From assembly GCA_019239415.1 (NCBI GenBank), contig JAFAZW010000078.1:1-38811 (forward strand): DNA of 38,811 bases. Direction: 5' to 3'. Below, in pieces: positions 33,435-38,811 of the stretch. The position numbers and the translations under genes are program-made. Position 1 is the first letter of the stretch. Each line of letters begins with the position of its first letter. The notes below the pieces were generated by a model. It had not been told where the DNA came from and made no database searches. It saw only the letters and a list, made by a program, of their open reading frames with translations. The stretch comes from Alphaproteobacteria bacterium. GTDB lineage: Bacteria; Pseudomonadota; Alphaproteobacteria; Sphingomonadales; Sphingomonadaceae.

Positions 33435-34319
33435 CTATTTCCCCGCGTCGGCGTGGGGACGCAGCGACGTGCCGGCGCGGCCGCCCCTCAGCGCCTGGAA
33501 CCAGCTTACCGGATTGTACCAGCGCCACGAGCCGTCCGACGAATAGGTGATGAACTCGGCGCGCCCACCGATATTCTCCCAGGGGATGGGGCCGCCGAGG
33601 CCCCCCTCCGCGATGGAGACGCGGCTGTCGGCCGAATCGTCCCGATTGTCGCCCATCAGGAAGACATGGCCGGCAGGGACGGTGACCGGGCCGAAATTGT
33701 CGGCCGGCGAGGGTCCTTCGTCGATCGTGTCGTAGCTCTTGCCGTCCGGCAGCGTCTCCCGGAACACCGGCAGCCGGCAGTAGAGCCGGCCGTCCGGCCC
33801 GGCCTCGCGGAAGCGGCCGAACTGATCCGGGCAGGGCAGGTTCGGGTCGAGCGGAAAGGCCGTGGTTCCGCGCGCCTCGCGCCGGACCGGCTGGCCGTTC
33901 AGGTAGAGCTGGCCGCCGACCAGGCGGATCGTGTCGCCCGGCAGACCGATGACGCGCTTGATCCAGTCTTCGGAATGGCGCGTCTCGCCGGGCGGCGTGA
34001 TGATGACGACGTCGCCGCGCTGCGGCATCCGCCCGAACAGGCGGCCGTGGAAGTCGGGCAGAATGTGGAAGGACGGCGAGACCCACGACCAGCCATAGGG
34101 ATATTTGGTGACGATCAGCTGGTCGCCCTTGAGCAGCCCCGGCATCATCGATTCGGACGGGATGTAGAAGGGCTTGGCGACGAGGCTGTGCAGCGCGAGC
34201 ACGCCGAGGGCGAGCCACAGGATGCCGCGTATCTCGGCCCACCAGTCGGTCGGCTTCTTCTCGGGCTTCGCCGGCGCTTCGGGCGCTTCGGCGGGGACGG
34301 CGGCTTGTTCGTCGGTCAC
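33435..34319 (-). CDS. lepB: Signal peptidase I, copy 2 (upstream)
   Basis: 294-residue paralogue of the neighbouring gene. Nucleophile S57 in IPSESMMPG, base K121 in WIKRVIGLPGDT, GHVFLMGDNRDDSADSR, and a transmembrane helix at about 32-49. The two copies share long identical stretches (for example FYIPSESMMPGLLKGD and RGGRAGTSLRP) but differ in the N-terminal tail and in the loop after the REARG segment, so they may prefer different substrates. Its GTG start abuts the acpS stop exactly with no overlap. In related genomes lepB after acpS is often followed by rnc; here a second lepB is found instead. Confidence 0.95.
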   Translation of the reverse strand: MTDEQAAVPAEAPEAPAKPEKKPTDWWAEIRGILWLALGVLALHSLVAKPFYIPSESMMPGLLKGDQLIVTKYPYGWSWVSPSFHILPDFHGRLFGRMPQRGDVVIITPPGETRHSEDWIKRVIGLPGDTIRLVGGQLYLNGQPVRREARGTTAFPLDPNLPCPDQFGRFREAGPDGRLYCRLPVFRETLPDGKSYDTIDEGPSPADNFGPVTVPAGHVFLMGDNRDDSADSRVSIAEGGLGGPIPWENIGGRAEFITYSSDGSWRWYNPVSWFQALRGGRAGTSLRPHADAGK

Positions 34320-34733
34320 TCAGCGGTCCTTTTCGAGCGGCACGGCGGTTATGATGACGAAGGCCTGGGCGAAAGGGTGGTCGTCCGTCATCGTCAGATG
34401 CACCTGCGCACGGTGCCCGGCCGGAATCAGCGCGTCCAGCCTTTCCTTGGCGCCGCCGGTCAGCGCCAGGGTCGGCGCCCCCGACGTCTGGTTGACGACA
34501 CCTATATCGCGCATGAACACGCCGCGTTTGAATCCGGTGCCCACCGCTTTCGAGAACGCCTCCTTGGCGGCGAAGCGCTTGGCGTAGGTGCCGGCGCGGG
34601 TGAAGGGCCGGCTCTCCGCCTTGGCGCGCTCGACGTCGGTGAAGACGCGGGCGACGAAGCGGTCGCCGAAGCGCTCGAGCGAGGCCTTGATCCGCTCGAT
34701 GTTGCACAGGTCCGAGCCGATGCCCACGATCAT
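34320..34733 (-). CDS. acpS: Holo-[acyl-carrier-protein] synthase
   Basis: 137-residue phosphopantetheinyl transferase that moves 4'-phosphopantetheine from CoA to apo-ACP, so enabling fatty-acid synthesis. The signature [15 protein letters not shown] holds the metal-ligand D8; [15 protein letters not shown] holds the second acidic ligand and the CoA-binding lysine. The open frame continues 65 codons upstream through the palindromic repeat at 34736-34875, but the protein starts at MIVGIG as in all family members. It lies between pdxJ (across that repeat) and the lepB pair. Confidence 0.96.
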   Translation of the reverse strand: MIVGIGSDLCNIERIKASLERFGDRFVARVFTDVERAKAESRPFTRAGTYAKRFAAKEAFSKAVGTGFKRGVFMRDIGVVNQTSGAPTLALTGGAKERLDALIPAGHRAQVHLTMTDDHPFAQAFVIITAVPLEKDR

Positions 34734-34735
34734 GT

Positions 34736-34875
34736 CTCCCTCTCCCATTTCAGGAGAGGGAAGGGGCCCAAATCGCAGATTTGCGACGGGTGAGGGAATG
34801 GGGCGAGAAGACAGGCCCTCACCCTCCCACCTGCTGCGCAGGCGGGCCCCTCCCTCTCCCGTAAAGGGAGAGGGG
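34736..34875. repeat. Nested palindromic repeat (MITE-like) between acpS and pdxJ
   Basis: About 140 bases of inverted repeats. The inner hairpin near one end pairs 34738-34745 (CCCTCTCC) with 34753-34760 (GGAGAGGG); at the other end 34852-34860 (CCCTCTCCC) pairs with 34866-34874 (GGGAGAGGG), 5-base loop. The segment 34753-34769 is also complementary to 34844-34859 across the element (GGAGAGGG..AGGGGCCC against GGGCCCCT..CCTCTCC, one extra base). This looks like the CCCTCTCCC-type dispersed intergenic repeat of alphaproteobacteria. It is transcribed within the operon and could stabilise or cleave the message. Confidence 0.85.
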
Positions 34876-34878
34876 TTT

Positions 34879-35607
34879 TCATCGCGTCTCGTCCATGAGC
34901 CGGCGCATCCGGGCGACGCTCTCCTCAAGGCCGCAGAAAATCGCCTCGCCGACGAGGAAGTGGCCGATGTTGAGCTCGCGTATCTGCGGAATGGCGGCGA
35001 TCGGCTGGACGTTGTCGAACGTCAGGCCATGGCCGGCGTGCGGCTCGATCCCGTTCTTCGCGGCGAGCGCGGCGGCGTCGGCGATGCGGCGCAGCTCGGC
35101 CGCCCGCGCCTCGCCCTCCAGATGGGCGTAGCGGCCGGTGTGGAACTCGACCACCGGCGCCTTCAGCCGGATCGCCGCATCGACCTGGCGCGGGTCGGGC
35201 TCGATGAACAGGCTGACACGGATGTTGGCGCCGGCAAGCCGCTCGATGAACGGCATCAGGTGATTGTCCTGGCCGGCGGCGTCCAGGCCGCCTTCGGTGG
35301 TCCGTTCCTCGCGCCGCTCGGGAACGATGCAGGCCGCGTGCGGGCGGTGGCGGAGGGCGATCTCCAGCATCTCCTCCGTGGCCGCCATTTCCAGGTTCAG
35401 CGGGATGGTGAGTTGGGCGGTCAGAGCGGCGATGTCGTCGTCGCGAATGTGGCGGCGGTCCTCCCGCAGATGCGCGGTGATGCCGTCCGCGCCGGCCTGC
35501 GCCGCGATCAGCGCCGCCTTGACCGGGTCCGGATGGTCGCCCCCACGCGCATTCCGAATCGTTGCGACATGGTCGATGTTGACCCCGAGGCGCAGCGCTC
35601 CCGTCAC
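34879..35607 (-). CDS. pdxJ: Pyridoxine 5'-phosphate synthase
   Basis: 242-residue TIM-barrel enzyme that condenses 1-deoxyxylulose 5-phosphate with 3-amino-2-oxopropyl phosphate in the DXP-dependent vitamin B6 pathway. [17 protein letters not shown] at the N-terminus, [49 protein letters not shown] and [13 protein letters not shown] are all family landmarks. The GTG start at 35607 overlaps the pyrE stop as GTGA. Second gene of the pyrE operon; with YggS elsewhere in the window it forms part of PLP metabolism, though the two are not linked by operon. Confidence 0.97.
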   Translation of the reverse strand: MTGALRLGVNIDHVATIRNARGGDHPDPVKAALIAAQAGADGITAHLREDRRHIRDDDIAALTAQLTIPLNLEMAATEEMLEIALRHRPHAACIVPERREERTTEGGLDAAGQDNHLMPFIERLAGANIRVSLFIEPDPRQVDAAIRLKAPVVEFHTGRYAHLEGEARAAELRRIADAAALAAKNGIEPHAGHGLTFDNVQPIAAIPQIRELNIGHFLVGEAIFCGLEESVARMRRLMDETR

Positions 35608-36188
35608 GCAGCCTTCCGGCTGCCGGGCTTCTCGGCGGGAGTTGCCGCCAGGCCCGCGGGCAGGGCATCCGCCGCGTAAGCCGGGACATCGAGGCGGAGC
35701 AGCGGGAAGAAGGGCACGCCGAGGTCGGCGCCGCCGGCGGAGCGGTCGACCAGCGCGGCGGCGGCGATCACCTCGCCCCCCGCCGCCTCGACGGCGGCGA
35801 TCGCTTCGCGCGAGCTCAGGCCGGTCGTCACGACATCCTCGACGAGGAGGACCCTCTGTCCCGGCTCCAGCCGGAATCCGCGGCGCAGCTCGAACGTCCC
35901 GCCGGGCCGCTCCACGAACAGCGCCTCGACGCCGAGTGCGCGCCCCATTTCGTGGCCGATGACGACGCCCCCCATCGCCGGGGAGACGACGATCCCGATC
36001 GCGCCGCGAATCTCTCCCGGAATCTTCGCCGCGAGCGCCTCGGCCAGCCGTGCCGCCCGCTTCGGGTCCATCAGCACCCGCGCGCATTGCAGGTAGCGGG
36101 GGCTGTGCAGGCCGGAGGAGAGGATGAAATGACCCTCGAGAAGGGCTTCGGCGGCGCGGAACTCGGCGAGGATCTCGTCTTTCGTCAT
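35604..36188 (-). CDS. pyrE: Orotate phosphoribosyltransferase
   Basis: 194-residue pyrimidine-synthesis enzyme converting orotate and PRPP to OMP. The PRPP-binding loop is [33 protein letters not shown] is the N-terminal substrate part. A proline/lysine-rich C-terminal tail ([13 protein letters not shown]) is extra but common in this clade. [10 protein letters not shown] is the start; an ATG eight codons upstream in frame has an unlike N-terminus. First gene of pyrE-pdxJ-acpS-lepB-lepB. A hairpin (36214-36239) sits in its leader, 26 bases upstream of the start codon. Confidence 0.96.
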   Translation of the reverse strand: MTKDEILAEFRAAEALLEGHFILSSGLHSPRYLQCARVLMDPKRAARLAEALAAKIPGEIRGAIGIVVSPAMGGVVIGHEMGRALGVEALFVERPGGTFELRRGFRLEPGQRVLLVEDVVTTGLSSREAIAAVEAAGGEVIAAAALVDRSAGGADLGVPFFPLLRLDVPAYAADALPAGLAATPAEKPGSRKAA

Positions 36189-36213
36189 CGCGCCTTCTCG
36201 CCTCCTCTCCAAT

Positions 36214-36239
36214 CCCCCGCTGCTGAATAGGAGCGGGGG
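36214..36239 (-). other. Hairpin in the pyrE leader
   Basis: CCCCCGCT (36214-36221) and AGCGGGGG (36232-36239) form a perfect 8-bp stem with a 10-base loop, 26 bases before the pyrE start codon on the minus strand. No T-tract follows, so it is not a standard attenuator. pyrE leaders are regulated by attenuation in enterobacteria, but nothing else here matches that system. Confidence 0.45.
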
Positions 36240-36281
36240 AGGGCGTCTTCAAGGCGCGGCAAGATGCCGCCAAAGGGGCGC

Positions 36282-36310
36282 TTGAGGCGCGGGGGCACCC
36301 TGCCTATAAG
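36282..36310 (+). promoter_or_regulatory. Candidate sigma-70-type promoter for coxB
   Basis: TTGAGG (36282-36287), 17-base spacer, TATAAG (36305-36310), ending 65 bases before the coxB ATG. Spacing is ideal and both hexamers are near consensus. It is the clearest promoter-like pair I found in the window. Confidence 0.6.
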
Positions 36311-36375
36311 GCGCCGCGATCCGCCGTCCCGGCGCCCACCAATCCCGCTCCGCCCGGAGGCCGCAAGGGGTATAG

Positions 36376-38811
<2,436 letters not shown>

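Noticed and set aside
34846-34879. The GGGAGAGGGG hairpin as an intrinsic terminator for pdxJ
   Set aside because: On the minus strand no T-tract follows the stem, and acpS continues in the same direction; it is part of the larger repeat.

Overview
The window is chromosomal DNA of a high-GC alphaproteobacterium, most likely of the Sphingomonadales. The signs are the alphaproteobacterial block mnmE-mnmG-rsmG-parA-parB-holA-lptE-leuS, the pyrE-pdxJ-acpS-lepB operon, small lineage families (DUF6489, DUF3576, a CHCC zinc-finger protein, an RcnB-like protein) and aa3-type cytochrome oxidase genes. I assign the order from family and synteny knowledge, not from a search. Two parS-like sites beside parAB imply that the window lies near the replication origin.

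Layout. 1-1264: rho. 1490-5765: a UvrA2-like ABC ATPase, then a quinone oxidoreductase and a dienelactone hydrolase on the other strand; these three genes separate rho from mnmE. 5833-11562: a plus-strand run, DUF6489, mnmE, mnmG, rsmG, parA, parB, almost all overlapping, with parS-like sites in the mnmE-mnmG gap and inside rsmG. 11719-16251: minus-strand run DUF3576 lipoprotein, leuS, lptE, holA. 16461-19024: an outer-membrane-type protein, a ThiE/TenI-like protein on the minus strand, a YggS-type PLP protein and a HAD phosphatase that seems to begin at CTG. 19029-21201: minus-strand tldD, DUF924, DUF2007. 21336-24467: an M50-type membrane metallopeptidase, the CHCC zinc-finger protein, an S41 peptidase and an Lrp/AsnC regulator.

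24471-29321 (minus): RcnB-like secreted protein with an intrinsic terminator, then an amidohydrolase, a prolyl-4-hydroxylase-type oxygenase and a DUF885 protein. 29437-32435 (plus): a dienoyl-CoA isomerase-type crotonase, an NPPF methyltransferase, rpsU and a membrane-anchored FKBP. 32442-36188 (minus): pyrE, pdxJ, acpS and two tandem signal peptidase I genes, with a 140-bp palindromic repeat between acpS and pdxJ. 36376-38811: coxB and the first 415 codons of ctaD, cut by the window edge.

The region is mostly housekeeping: transcription termination, tRNA modification, chromosome segregation, translation, envelope biogenesis and respiration. Coding density is extreme. Most same-strand neighbours overlap by 1-11 bases, and several convergent pairs meet with overlapping or nearly touching stop codons. 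I find no phage, insertion sequence, CRISPR array, rRNA or tRNA. I did not find a convincing new multi-gene system. The points most worth checking are the CTG start of the HAD gene, the two parS-like sites, the tandem lepB pair, the M50-type protein with an unrecognised C-terminal half, the UvrA2 insertion and several palindromic candidate operators.
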